Shown: piece by piece, positions 54,781-63,320 of the stretch | Numbering within the stretch: position 1 is the stretch's first letter | Layout of the letters: the number at the start of each line of letters is the position of its first letter | NCBI RefSeq assembly: GCF_000186465.1 | Contig: NZ_GL636091.1 | Span: 1,374,981-1,438,980, forward strand | Direction: 5' to 3' | Origin: Streptococcus australis ATCC 700641 | GTDB taxonomy: Bacteria; Bacillota; Bacilli; Lactobacillales; Streptococcaceae | Length of the DNA stretch: 64,000 bases | Position numbers and translations under genes: made by a program | The notes under the pieces: model-generated | What the model was told of the DNA's origin: nothing | The model's input: only the letters and a program-made list of their open reading frames with translations | The model's database searches: none

Positions 54781-54912
54781 TGATAAAGTTTCAGTATTTG
54801 TTTAAACGAACCTACTAGTGTATTATTTAAAATTTTTCAGCTTCTCTTGAATTGTATTAAATAAAAATGTAGGTCAATATTCTTAGACTCCCGTTTTGGA
54901 AGTCCCAGTCTC

Positions 54913-55560
54913 TTACATGACATACACAATCGCGATATATTGGAGAGCAGAAGCAGCTAGGATGAAGAGATGCCAAATCATATGAAAGTAAGGCTTCTTT
55001 TTGGCGTAGAATCCAGCTCCAACTGTGTAACATAGGCCACCCATCAGCATCAAGCCCCAGAAGGTTGGACTTGTTTGGCTAATGATCTGCGGGATGATAA
55101 AAATCACCAACCAACCCATAATCAAATAGAGGGCCAGACTGAATTTTTCATTTACCTTCTTAGCAAAAATCTTGTAGAGTATCCCAAAAATAGTCGTCCC
55201 CCATTGAATCAGGATAATGGCATAGCCGAACCAGTTGTTCATGAGAGAAAGGACGACGGGTGTGTAGCTACCTGCTATGGCAATATAAATCATGGAGTGA
55301 TCGATGATTCGAAGGACATACTTCTGAGGTGAGTCATAGGCCATAGCATGGTAGATGGTCGATGAGAGAAACATGAGAAAGAGACTGATGACAAAAATAG
55401 AAGTCCCGACAGCTGATAGAGTCCCATGTGTTTCATAACTATAAATAGCAGAAGTTGGTAAGAGAAAGAGCATCAAAACGGCACCGACTGCATGGGTGAC
55501 ACTATTTGCGACTTCCTCTCCAAAGGATAATCGTTTACTTAATTTACTAGCATAATTCAC
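54913..55560 (-). CDS. Hemolysin III family (PAQR) membrane protein
   Basis: A 215-residue protein with seven membrane segments. Conserved PAQR features: EEVANSVTHAVGAVL near residue 15, SSTIYHAMAYDS near 66, RIIDHSMIYIAIAGSYTPV near 84 and YFHMIWHLFILAASALQ near 190 with the metal-binding histidines. Despite the name, a haemolytic role is unproven in most species. It lies 2 bases after the DUF1836 gene, so they share a transcript. Confidence 0.93.
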   Translation of the reverse strand: MNYASKLSKRLSFGEEVANSVTHAVGAVLMLFLLPTSAIYSYETHGTLSAVGTSIFVISLFLMFLSSTIYHAMAYDSPQKYVLRIIDHSMIYIAIAGSYTPVVLSLMNNWFGYAIILIQWGTTIFGILYKIFAKKVNEKFSLALYLIMGWLVIFIIPQIISQTSPTFWGLMLMGGLCYTVGAGFYAKKKPYFHMIWHLFILAASALQYIAIVYVM

Positions 55561-55562
55561 TT

Positions 55563-56015
55563 TTATTTTTCCTCCTCAGAATGAACATGGATATAGGATA
55601 GGGTTTCTTGGTAGAGTAGCACGGTACGACAGGCAGATTCGATAATAGGTGCCAAAGGTTCTTTTTCCTCATGTAGGAAGTCTACAAAACTATTATAGAG
55701 GTCTGCAGAATCAGCTTGACTCTGCAGGAGGTTCAAAGTTGCTGCAATCTCTTGGATGGAAAAGACCGTTTTTAAGGTCGTAATAGCAATGAGACGGGCA
55801 ACCTGCTGTCGCTTGTATTTCTTCTTATCTGGTTTTGGCAGATAACTGTGTTTAACGTAATTATTGACCATGGAGGCTGTCAAGCCCTTGTCTGTTTTTG
55901 AGATAAAAGGCGCACAAACCTTATTGACATAGAGGAGGACTTGGTCCAAATAAAGGTCAATATCAGGAATTTCTTCCCACTTGGGATAACTGTAGTTGAA
56001 TAAAATAGTTGTCAC
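55563..56015 (-). CDS. DUF1836 protein (probable helix-turn-helix)
   Basis: A 150-residue protein of the DUF1836 (YkrK-like) family. The segment LTASMVNNYVKHSYLPKPDKKKYKRQQVARL (here seen from residue 46) resembles a MerR-like helix-turn-helix with the usual NY-K---L--P pattern. Function unknown; coupled with the hemolysin III gene. Transcribed from a divergent promoter shared with yaaA. Confidence 0.85.
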   Translation of the reverse strand: MTTILFNYSYPKWEEIPDIDLYLDQVLLYVNKVCAPFISKTDKGLTASMVNNYVKHSYLPKPDKKKYKRQQVARLIAITTLKTVFSIQEIAATLNLLQSQADSADLYNSFVDFLHEEKEPLAPIIESACRTVLLYQETLSYIHVHSEEEK

Positions 56016-56043
56016 CTCTTTGATATCTGGTTTTCGTAACTAG

Positions 56044-56095
56044 ATGATAACATGTTGATGATTTTATGTCAAGCGAAAGTGAAATATGGTAAAAT
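56044..56095. promoter_or_regulatory. Back-to-back promoters for the DUF1836 gene and yaaA
   Basis: Minus strand: TTGACA (56072-56067), 17 bases, TATCAT (56049-56044). Plus strand: extended -10 TGGTAAAAT (56087-56095) for yaaA. The minus -35 box lies where the yaaA -35 would be, so the two polymerases would compete. Confidence 0.75.
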
Positions 56096-56101
56096 AATTC
56101 T

Positions 56102-56830
56102 ATGAAACTATTAATTCCAACTGCAAAAGAAATGAATCTGGATACCCTAGAAAAAACGGGGAATCCTGTATCAAATGAGACACAAGAGGTCATCGATGCC
56201 TTAGCTTCATTATCTCTAGAAGAGTTAGCCTCACTTTATAAGATTTCTATAGAGCGAGCAAGTGAGGAGGATCAGCGGATCAAAGCACTCAAGTCTGGTA
56301 CAGCTAAGACATACCCTGCTTTGAGGCTCTTTGACGGCCTTATGTATCGGAATATTCGCCGAACAGACTGGACAAAGGAAGAAGAAGCTTACGTGCAAGA
56401 GCACCTTTTAATTACCTCAGCTCTTTACGGGGTGATTCCAGCCCTTGCTTCGATTGCTCCCCATCGTTTGGACTTTCTAATGAAGCTTAAGGTCCAAGGG
56501 AAATCCTTAAAGACTTTTTGGAAGGCATTCTATGATAAAGCCCTTCAAGGTGAAGACCTGATTATTTCTTTACTTTCCAGTGAGTTTGAAACAGTCTTTT
56601 CTAAGGAGATTCAAAATCGGATGGTAACTTTTAAATTCCTTGAAGAGAAGAATGGGCAGTTGAAGGTTCACTCAACCATTTCAAAGAAAGCGCGTGGGGC
56701 TTTTGTGACAGCTTTATTAGAGAAGCAGATTACAAAGGTCGAAGAGATGAAGCAGCTAACCTTTAGTGGCTTTGCATACCAGTCTGCGTTATCGACTGAA
56801 AAACAATTAGTCTTTGTGAAATATGAGTAA
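56102..56830 (+). CDS. yaaA: YaaA family peroxide stress protein
   Basis: A 242-residue YaaA (DUF328) protein: LIPTAKEMNLD at the start, LYGVIPALASIAPHRLDF near residue 109 and the C-terminal FSGFAYQSALST. In E. coli YaaA lowers intracellular iron damage during peroxide stress. The ATG lies 6 bases after the -10 box with no ribosome site between, so the message is probably leaderless. Confidence 0.93.
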   Translation: MKLLIPTAKEMNLDTLEKTGNPVSNETQEVIDALASLSLEELASLYKISIERASEEDQRIKALKSGTAKTYPALRLFDGLMYRNIRRTDWTKEEEAYVQEHLLITSALYGVIPALASIAPHRLDFLMKLKVQGKSLKTFWKAFYDKALQGEDLIISLLSSEFETVFSKEIQNRMVTFKFLEEKNGQLKVHSTISKKARGAFVTALLEKQITKVEEMKQLTFSGFAYQSALSTEKQLVFVKYE

Positions 56831-56878
56831 AATAGAAGGTACTAGTCAGCAACTACTAGTACATTTTGTTCTTGAGTA

Positions 56879-56912
56879 TAAAAAAAACGCGTTCATAGTT
56901 AGCCATGAACAC
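56879..56912 (-). terminator. Minus-strand terminator of the marR gene
   Basis: On the minus strand CGTGTTCAT pairs with ATGAACGCG around an 8-base loop, followed by seven or more T. Confidence 0.85.
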
Positions 56913-56933
56913 GACTGATTGAATGATTAGAAT

Positions 56934-57380
56934 TTAGTGGGAGCCCTTTAATTTTTTCAGAAGAGTTTGCAGTTGTTTTTGTTCTTCTTCACTAAAGACA
57001 CTCATAACTTTTTGAACATTTTGTATATGATCAGGAAGTACTTCGATAATTTTTTTACGTCCCTTTTCTGTCAAAGAAACAATGCAGGCACGACGGTCGT
57101 CTGGATCGGTTTCACGCTTGATCCATCCATCACGCACCATGTTTCGAATGACGACAGTCATATTTCCAGAGGTCGCTAAAATACTGTCAATCAGGTTCTG
57201 AATCCGCAGATCCCCCTTACTATACAAGGTTTCCAAAACGGAAAACTGAGTAGGGGTCAACTGATGGTCCTTAAAGACATGGGACTCTGCTGCACGAAAA
57301 GTCCGTTCCGCCTTGTGAAAGATAATCATGGTTTTTAATTCTGTTTGGGCCTCTTCAAATAGTTTTTCTAAATTCTTCAT
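56934..57380 (-). CDS. MarR family transcriptional regulator
   Basis: A 148-residue winged-helix protein: LTPTQFSVLETLYSKGDLRIQ and DGWIKRETDPDDRRACIVSLT (wing with DxRR) are textbook MarR. The long helices at both ends form the dimer. No target gene is beside it in the same direction. An inverted repeat at its own start suggests autoregulation. Confidence 0.92.
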   Translation of the reverse strand: MKNLEKLFEEAQTELKTMIIFHKAERTFRAAESHVFKDHQLTPTQFSVLETLYSKGDLRIQNLIDSILATSGNMTVVIRNMVRDGWIKRETDPDDRRACIVSLTEKGRKKIIEVLPDHIQNVQKVMSVFSEEEQKQLQTLLKKLKGSH

Positions 57381-57406
57381 ACTATTATTTTATCAATAAA
57401 TAGTAT
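57379..57406 (-). promoter_or_regulatory. marR promoter and candidate operator
   Basis: Inverted repeat ATACTATT (57379-57386) and AATAGTAT (57399-57406) flanks the minus-strand -10 box TAAAAT (57392-57387). The start codon at 57380 follows 6 bases after that box without a ribosome site. Operator, promoter and start thus overlap. The rest of 57410-57560 shows no gene. Confidence 0.6.
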
Positions 57407-57564
57407 TAGACGCTATTAAGCCTTAATATCAAATACATTACAGGCGGGTGACAAGGTAATAGAATTATCAACACAATAAATAGGTCTGTTAACTTTAATC
57501 TCAAATTATTTACTTGTCCAATAGTAAGAAGGAGTAAAGTTTCTGGGTAATCCTTAGTAAAATC

Positions 57565-57594
57565 TTGCTCCAAGTCAGATAGATGGTGTATAAT
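57565..57594 (+). promoter_or_regulatory. Promoter of aspC
   Basis: TTGCTC (57565-57570), 18 bases, perfect TATAAT (57589-57594). The leader is about 75 bases; I see no T-box or riboswitch core in it. Confidence 0.75.
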
Positions 57595-57677
57595 ATAGGT
57601 GTTGTAGCCAGTTTTGGTAGAATCTTAGTCTAAGTTGGTTCGTCTGTAGCTGGTCCCAAATAGAAAGTAGGTAAGGT

Positions 57678-58856
57678 ATGAAAATTTCTGATCGTGTATT
57701 AAAGATGGAAGAAAGTGTCACCCTAGCAAGTGATGCCAAAGCAAAAAAACTTAAGGCAGAAGGAAAAGATATCCTCTTTCTAACCTTGGGCCAGCCTGAT
57801 TTTCACACTCCTGAGAATATTCAGGATGCTGCAGTTCAAGCTATTCGCGATGGGCGGGCTTCCTTTTATACGGTTGCTTCTGGCATGCCAGCATTAAAGG
57901 CTGCCGTCAATACCTATTTCGAACGCTATTATGGATATTCCGTTTCACCAAATCAAGTCACCTTTGCGACTGGTGCGAAGTTTTCGCTCTATACCTTCTT
58001 TATGGCTGTGCTCAATCCAGGTGATGAGGTCATCATTCCAACACCATACTGGGTCAGCTATGGAGATCAGGTCCTGATGGCAGAAGGGGTTCCTGTCTAT
58101 GTTAAGGGACACCAAGCCAATGATTTTAAGGTATCCGTTGAGCAATTGGAAGAAGCTCGCACAGAAAAGACCAAGGTCTTGGTCTTAAACTCTCCTTCTA
58201 ATCCGACGGGAATGATTTATAGCAAGGACGAACTCCTAGCCATTGGGAATTGGGCTATCGAACATGAAATTATTATCCTAGCGGATGATATCTATGGTCG
58301 CCTGGTCTATAACGGAAATGAGTTCGTTCCGATTTCAAGCTTATCGGAAGCCATCCGCAAACAAACGGTTGTCATTAACGGGGTTTCAAAAGCCTACGCC
58401 ATGACAGGTTGGCGGGTTGGTTATGCGGTTGGTGATCCAGAAATCATCGGAGCTATGAGTAAACTGACTGGTCAAACAACTTCCAACCTGACAGCTGTAT
58501 CGCAGTATGCTACGATTGAAGCCTTGACAGGGCCACAAGACTCAGTAGAGGTGATGCGTCAAGCCTTTGAGGAGCGCTTGAACACCATTTATCCTCTTTT
58601 GTGCGAAGTTCCAGGTTTTGATGTGATTAAGCCACAGGGAGCTTTCTATCTCTTCCCAAATGTCAAAAAAGCCATGGAGATGAAAGGTTATACGGATGTG
58701 ACAGAGTTTGCAACTGCCATCTTGGAAGAAGTGGGAGTTGCCCTCATCACAGGTGCTGGATTTGGAGCTCCAGAGAATATCCGTCTTAGCTATGCAACTG
58801 ACTTGGAGACCCTGAAGGAAGCAGTTCGTCGCTTGCATCAATTTATGGAAAATTAA
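57678..58856 (+). CDS. aspC: Aspartate aminotransferase (class I/II, PLP)
   Basis: A 392-residue fold-type I aminotransferase: LTLGQPDFHTPENIQDAA, PYWVSYGDQV, NSPSNPTGMIYSKDEL, and the PLP lysine in VINGVSKAYAMTGWRVGYA (about residue 235). It interconverts aspartate and oxaloacetate with 2-oxoglutarate/glutamate. In related streptococci this gene lies next to asnS; here a minus-strand surface-protein gene and a repeat separate them. Confidence 0.9.
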   Translation: MKISDRVLKMEESVTLASDAKAKKLKAEGKDILFLTLGQPDFHTPENIQDAAVQAIRDGRASFYTVASGMPALKAAVNTYFERYYGYSVSPNQVTFATGAKFSLYTFFMAVLNPGDEVIIPTPYWVSYGDQVLMAEGVPVYVKGHQANDFKVSVEQLEEARTEKTKVLVLNSPSNPTGMIYSKDELLAIGNWAIEHEIIILADDIYGRLVYNGNEFVPISSLSEAIRKQTVVINGVSKAYAMTGWRVGYAVGDPEIIGAMSKLTGQTTSNLTAVSQYATIEALTGPQDSVEVMRQAFEERLNTIYPLLCEVPGFDVIKPQGAFYLFPNVKKAMEMKGYTDVTEFATAILEEVGVALITGAGFGAPENIRLSYATDLETLKEAVRRLHQFMEN

Positions 58857-58863
58857 AAATTAA

Positions 58864-59044
58864 GAGGCTGGGACAAAAGTCCTAGCCTCTCAATTGTCTT
58901 TGGATTATCGAGCAAGACGCAGTGGTTGAGTGGGCTCTACTACGCTGATTTCATCAGCTTTTTACAGCCCTACTCAACTGTGCGGAGGTGGGACGATGAA
59001 ATCGAATTCTAACGAATTACCGATTTCTGTCCCACTCTCTTTTC
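58864..59044. repeat. Three-hairpin intergenic repeat, copy 2
   Basis: Same element as 52407-52587, about 95 percent alike by eye. It follows the aspC stop by 7 bases and lies 7 bases from the stop of the converging surface-protein gene, fitting a bidirectional terminator. Differences from copy 1 include CCTACTCAAC for CCTGCTCAAC, turning a T-G pair into T-A. Confidence 0.92.
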
Positions 59045-59051
59045 TTTAGAA

Positions 59052-60104
59052 TTATAAGAAATCGACAGAAAGAATAGTGTTCCCTTTTTTCACAGGAACA
59101 CGGGTCTTAGCCCCATTGTTTCCTTTTGGGAGGCGGAATTTTTTCACTTCTGGACTAGATGGTTTTGCTGGAGCCTTCTTGCTAACAGGTACGCGTGTTT
59201 TGGCTCCATTATTTCCTTTTGGAAGACGAAGTTTCTGAACAGGTTTTTCTGGAGTAGAAGGAGTCACCGGTTTCTCATCAAGAGTGCTTGTCACTTCTTT
59301 ATAGAAATAGGTTACAGTAACTAGGTTAGAAACATGGAGTTTATGAGAGGTCAATTCTCCTTTGTCAGCAGATTGGAAGGTATAAGTTTTTCCATTAGCT
59401 TGGATCTGAGCGGGTGCTGTTGGGAGACCAGCTTCATAAGCCAAATCAAGGCTCCGCTCGACACTGTTTTCTTGAGAAGGAGCAATTTCTTGTCCCTTAT
59501 CGTCTACAAAACGAGCACGTTTTACAACTTCAGGATTCAAATCGATATCGTCATAGAGATGAATGACTTCAATAACGGGCGCGGTAGCAGTTCCTTTTTC
59601 AGGAGCGCTCTTGTAATGGAATCCATCTTTAATATCAAGCTCAGAGTATCTCACTCGATACCATGTTTTTCCATATTCATCTGTAACGGTTGCTGGGCCA
59701 TTACCAGATACGTCATATTCGGTAAAAGCGCGGGCTTCAACTGTCTTGTAGACGACATCTGTAGAAGATGCAATTGGAGAAAAGTCTGGTTTCAGAGTGC
59801 GACGACGATGGATGACACGAATTTCAGAGATTCGTGGATCTTCTGGAGTTTCAGCAGGAGCTGGGGTTGATTCCTCAACTGTTGGGGTTATTGTTTCTTC
59901 ACTAGGAAGTGGAGCTATTGCTTCGTTTGTAACTGTAGCAACTGAACTATCTGAAGTTGCTGAAATAGGAGCAAGCCTATCTTGTCGTTCAGTGATAGGA
60001 GCAGTGACAGGTGTTGTCTGCTCATCTGCTAATGTTATTGTTGCGAGACTGAGGGCTAAAACAGCTGCACACAATCCCGTAGTGAGTTGAATTTTCTTTT
60101 TCAT
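59052..60104 (-). CDS. Secreted protein with MucBP-like domain and duplicated C-terminal motif
   Basis: A 350-residue exported protein with a cleavable signal (ending TITLADE). Residues 30-90 are Thr/Pro/Ser-rich. A MucBP-like segment lies near residues 200-280 (RARFVDDKGQEIAPSQ, LVTVTYFYKE). The C-terminus holds two copies of RLPKGNNGAKTRVPV (about residues 292 and 327) in basic linkers. There is no LPxTG-helix-charge sorting signal, so it is secreted or held by the basic motif. Function unknown. Confidence 0.8.
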   Translation of the reverse strand: MKKKIQLTTGLCAAVLALSLATITLADEQTTPVTAPITERQDRLAPISATSDSSVATVTNEAIAPLPSEETITPTVEESTPAPAETPEDPRISEIRVIHRRRTLKPDFSPIASSTDVVYKTVEARAFTEYDVSGNGPATVTDEYGKTWYRVRYSELDIKDGFHYKSAPEKGTATAPVIEVIHLYDDIDLNPEVVKRARFVDDKGQEIAPSQENSVERSLDLAYEAGLPTAPAQIQANGKTYTFQSADKGELTSHKLHVSNLVTVTYFYKEVTSTLDEKPVTPSTPEKPVQKLRLPKGNNGAKTRVPVSKKAPAKPSSPEVKKFRLPKGNNGAKTRVPVKKGNTILSVDFL

Positions 60105-60127
60105 ATTTTCTCCTTATACATACAGTT

Positions 60128-60157
60128 AGTATAACTTGTAAGCTTTTGACTTGTCAA
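60128..60157 (-). promoter_or_regulatory. Promoter of the secreted protein gene
   Basis: Minus strand: TTGACA (60157-60152), 18 bases, TATACT (60133-60128), then AAGGAG before the ATG at 60104. Confidence 0.8.
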
Positions 60158-60336
60158 AAACAGTTGCTAAAAAGACTAAAAAAACTGGATTTTCCTATGA
60201 AAAATCAAAATATAGGATAAAATATTTAAATCGGTTCAAGAATTTGAAAAAGTTGATTGACTTTTCTTAAAAAATGTCAGCTTTCGTTAAAAAAGACGGA
60301 TTTTTAGATTGTGAGAGATAGCTATCGGCTATTATT

Positions 60337-60347
60337 TGTGGTAAAAT
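60337..60347 (+). promoter_or_regulatory. Extended -10 promoter of asnS
   Basis: TTGTGGTAAAAT ending at 60347 is an extended -10 (TG-n-TAAAAT) and matches the sequence at 63287-63297 before the ABC exporter. No good -35 box at the usual distance. Confidence 0.6.
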
Positions 60348-60398
60348 GAAAGGTGACCATGTCTTCGGACAAGTACAATGAGAAAAGGAAGATCTATT

Positions 60399-61742
60399 AT
60401 GACAAAACGGATTACCATCATCGAAGTAAAGGACTATGTCGGTCAAGAAGTGACCATCGGTGCTTGGGTGGCGAATAAATCAGGAAAAGGGAAGATCGCA
60501 TTCTTGCAATTGCGTGACGGAACGGCCTTCTTCCAAGGTGTTGCTTTCAAACCAAACTTTATCGAAAAATTCGGCGAAGAAGTAGGTCTTGAAAAATTTG
60601 ATACTATCAAACGTCTAAGCCAAGAAACTTCTGTTTTCGTGACAGGGATTGTTAAAGAAGACGAGCGTTCTAAATTTGGTTATGAGCTCGATATTACAGA
60701 CATCGAAGTGATTGGTGAATCTCAAGACTACCCAATCACTCCAAAAGAGCATGGAACAGACTTCTTGATGGACAACCGTCACTTGTGGTTGCGTTCACGC
60801 AAGCAAGTTGCTGTGATGCAAATCCGTAATGCTATCATCTATGCAACTTATGAGTTCTTCGATAAGAACGGCTTCATGAAGTTTGATAGCCCAATTCTTT
60901 CAGGAAATGCGGCAGAAGATTCGACTGAACTTTTTGAAACAGACTACTTTGGTACTCCAGCTTACTTGAGCCAATCTGGTCAGCTTTATCTTGAAGCGGG
61001 TGCTATGGCCCTTGGTCGCGTCTTTGACTTTGGTCCAGTATTCCGTGCTGAGAAATCTAAGACTCGTCGTCACTTGACTGAGTTCTGGATGATGGACGCT
61101 GAGTACTCATACTTGACACACGACGAGTCACTTGACTTACAAGAAGCTTATGTTAAAGCTTTGCTTCAAGGTGTGTTGGACCGTGCTCCTCAAGCTTTGG
61201 AAACATTGGAGCGTGATACTGAGCTCTTGAAACGCTATATTGCAGAACCATTCAAACGGATCACTTATGATGAAGCGATTGATCTCTTGCAAGAGCATGA
61301 AAATGATGAAGATGCGGACTACGAACATCTTGAACATGGTGATGACTTCGGTTCACCACATGAAACATGGATTTCAAACCACTTTGGTGTACCAACCTTT
61401 GTCATGAACTACCCAGCAGCTATCAAGGCCTTCTACATGAAGCCAGTTCCTGGAAATCCAGACCGCGTTCTTTGTGCAGACTTGCTCGCACCAGAAGGTT
61501 ACGGAGAAATCATCGGTGGTTCAATGCGTGAGGAAGATTACGATGCCCTTGTAGCGAAGATGGAATCTCTTGGTATGGATCGTACAGAATATGAATTTTA
61601 CCTTGACCTTCGTAAATACGGTACAGTTCCACACGGCGGATTTGGTATCGGTATCGAGCGTATGGTTACCTTCGCAGCAGGTACAAAACACATCCGTGAA
61701 GCCATTCCATTCCCACGTATGTTGCACCGTATCAAACCTTAA
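60399..61742 (+). CDS. asnS: Asparaginyl-tRNA synthetase
   Basis: A 447-residue class IIb synthetase. N-terminal OB-fold anticodon domain ([21 protein letters not shown]), motif 2 around [21 protein letters not shown] near residue 210 and motif 3 [16 protein letters not shown] near 415. It charges tRNA-Asn with asparagine. Start ATG 60399 after AAAGGAAG. Confidence 0.97.
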   Translation: MTKRITIIEVKDYVGQEVTIGAWVANKSGKGKIAFLQLRDGTAFFQGVAFKPNFIEKFGEEVGLEKFDTIKRLSQETSVFVTGIVKEDERSKFGYELDITDIEVIGESQDYPITPKEHGTDFLMDNRHLWLRSRKQVAVMQIRNAIIYATYEFFDKNGFMKFDSPILSGNAAEDSTELFETDYFGTPAYLSQSGQLYLEAGAMALGRVFDFGPVFRAEKSKTRRHLTEFWMMDAEYSYLTHDESLDLQEAYVKALLQGVLDRAPQALETLERDTELLKRYIAEPFKRITYDEAIDLLQEHENDEDADYEHLEHGDDFGSPHETWISNHFGVPTFVMNYPAAIKAFYMKPVPGNPDRVLCADLLAPEGYGEIIGGSMREEDYDALVAKMESLGMDRTEYEFYLDLRKYGTVPHGGFGIGIERMVTFAAGTKHIREAIPFPRMLHRIKP

Positions 61743-61749
61743 TAACTAT

Positions 61750-61925
61750 GAGGCTGGGACAAAAGTCCTAGCCTCTCAATTGTCTTTGGATTATCAAGCA
61801 AGACGCAGTGGTTGAGTGGGCTCTACCACGCTGATTTCATCAGCTTTTACAGCCCTACTCAACTGTGCGGAGGTGGGACGACGAAATTGAATTCTAACGA
61901 ATTAGCGATTTCTGTCCCACTCTCA
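61750..61925. repeat. Three-hairpin intergenic repeat, copy 3
   Basis: Third copy, 7 bases after the asnS stop. Compared with copies 1 and 2 it has AAATTG for AAATCG in the third hairpin (C-G pair becomes T-G) and loop changes (ACCACG for ACTACG). The final T-run is weaker (CTCACTTT). No gene converges here; the next gene is on the same strand. Confidence 0.92.
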
Positions 61926-62013
61926 CTTTAAATGAAAGAGGTGGAGAAAATGTAGGCAAATCTCAGTAAGTCTTTTAGAAACAATCATATTACTTATTGA
62001 AAGAGAGAAAAAA

Positions 62014-63213
62014 ATGTTTAAAAGAACTTACAAAGGCAATATTCCACTCCTAGCAGGTCTGGAATTCACTTCTTACTTCGGAATTACCAGTTTTTGGATT
62101 TTATTCTTTATTCAAAATGGTCTTTCCTTGCTTCAAATCGGTCTATTAGAAAGTATCTTTCATGGGACGAGCCTCTTGTGCGAGATCCCATCTGGTATGT
62201 TAGCCGACCGATTTAGTTACAAGACCAATCTCTATTTGGCTCGCTTGGCCAGCATTGGATCCTCTATCTTGATCTTGTTTGGTCAGGGGAATTTTTGGAT
62301 TTATGCTATCGCTATGATGGTCAGTGCTTGGTCTTATAATTTTGACTCGGGAACCAGCACTGCTTTCTTATACGATTCTGCGGTAGAAGCAGGGCAAAAG
62401 GACCGGTATCTTCAGATTTCTAGCTTTTTGTCTGGCGTGGCCGAAGTCACCCGAACTTTAGGTACCGTTGTGGCAGGCTTCTTTGTTCATGGCGCCTTGG
62501 CTTGGACCTACCTAATTGCTATTGGTCTTTCCTTGCTTTCCATAGTCTTGATTTTTCTGATGAAGGAGCCAGAGAGCAAGAGTGGTGAAAGAAATCATTT
62601 GACCTTAAAAAGGATATTGGTAGTAGTGAAACAAGAATGGCAGGAAAAACCAGTACTTTTTTACTGGATGCTCACCTATCAGCTGGTAGGAACCATCATG
62701 TGTATGTTTTATTTTTACTACCAACAGAAAATTAGTGACTTAGCCAGTTGGCAAGTTTCGCTCATCATGTTGATTGGTAGTGGAATCAATCTCCTAGCGG
62801 TTTATCTGGCCAGTCAAATCGGGAAAAAATGGAATAGTAATCAAGTCTTTCCGGTTTTGGTTGCATTGACAGGGGTGGCCTTGTTTTTGGTAGGTGTAAG
62901 GACTCCATTCGCCTATCTGAGTGTCTATCTCTTGACCAATGCCCTTTATGCCGTTTATCAACCCATCTACTACAATGAGTTACAATCTTATCTGCCTTCT
63001 AGTGTGCGAGCAACCATGCTGAGTATCAACTCAATGATGTTTAGTCTTTCCATGATCGTGATCTTCCCACTGACTGGTTGGTTCATTGATAGTTGTGGAT
63101 TTGTAGCTGTTTTTCTTGTGCTAGGCCTGATAACACTCATCTCTTTCCCTCTCTTACTGATTGGATTAGGGAAAATGGGCAAGATCTTAAACAAGGGGAC
63201 AAAGACGGAATAA
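62014..63213 (+). CDS. Major facilitator superfamily transporter
   Basis: A 399-residue protein with twelve predicted membrane helices. The loop 2-3 signature region IPSGMLADRFSYKTNLYLARL near residue 60 is MFS-typical. Substrate not deducible; drug or metabolite efflux is the common role. Ribosome site GAAAGAGAG. Confidence 0.85.
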   Translation: MFKRTYKGNIPLLAGLEFTSYFGITSFWILFFIQNGLSLLQIGLLESIFHGTSLLCEIPSGMLADRFSYKTNLYLARLASIGSSILILFGQGNFWIYAIAMMVSAWSYNFDSGTSTAFLYDSAVEAGQKDRYLQISSFLSGVAEVTRTLGTVVAGFFVHGALAWTYLIAIGLSLLSIVLIFLMKEPESKSGERNHLTLKRILVVVKQEWQEKPVLFYWMLTYQLVGTIMCMFYFYYQQKISDLASWQVSLIMLIGSGINLLAVYLASQIGKKWNSNQVFPVLVALTGVALFLVGVRTPFAYLSVYLLTNALYAVYQPIYYNELQSYLPSSVRATMLSINSMMFSLSMIVIFPLTGWFIDSCGFVAVFLVLGLITLISFPLLLIGLGKMGKILNKGTKTE

Positions 63214-63243
63214 AATTTCTGACCTTCATCAGGTCATTATTCG

Positions 63244-63274
63244 ACTCTCTCTGCTTTGCAGGGAGAGTTTTTTT
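63244..63274 (+). terminator. Terminator after the MFS gene
   Basis: ACTCTCTCTGC (63244-63254) pairs with GCAGGGAGAGT (63258-63268) around TTT, followed by T-run to 63274. Confidence 0.93.
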
Positions 63275-63286
63275 ATCTTTCTAAAT

Positions 63287-63297
63287 TGTGGTAAAAT
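63287..63297 (+). promoter_or_regulatory. Extended -10 promoter of the ABC exporter gene
   Basis: TTGTGGTAAAAT ends at 63297, the same 12-base sequence as before asnS. The start codon lies 24 bases downstream. Confidence 0.6.
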
Positions 63298-63320
63298 AAG
63301 TACATCCATTAGAAAGAAAA

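Noticed and set aside
59334..59870. 178-residue plus-strand frame opposite the secreted protein gene
   Set aside because: Cysteine- and phenylalanine-rich, unrelated to any family I know; the minus-strand product has signal peptide, promoter and ribosome site.
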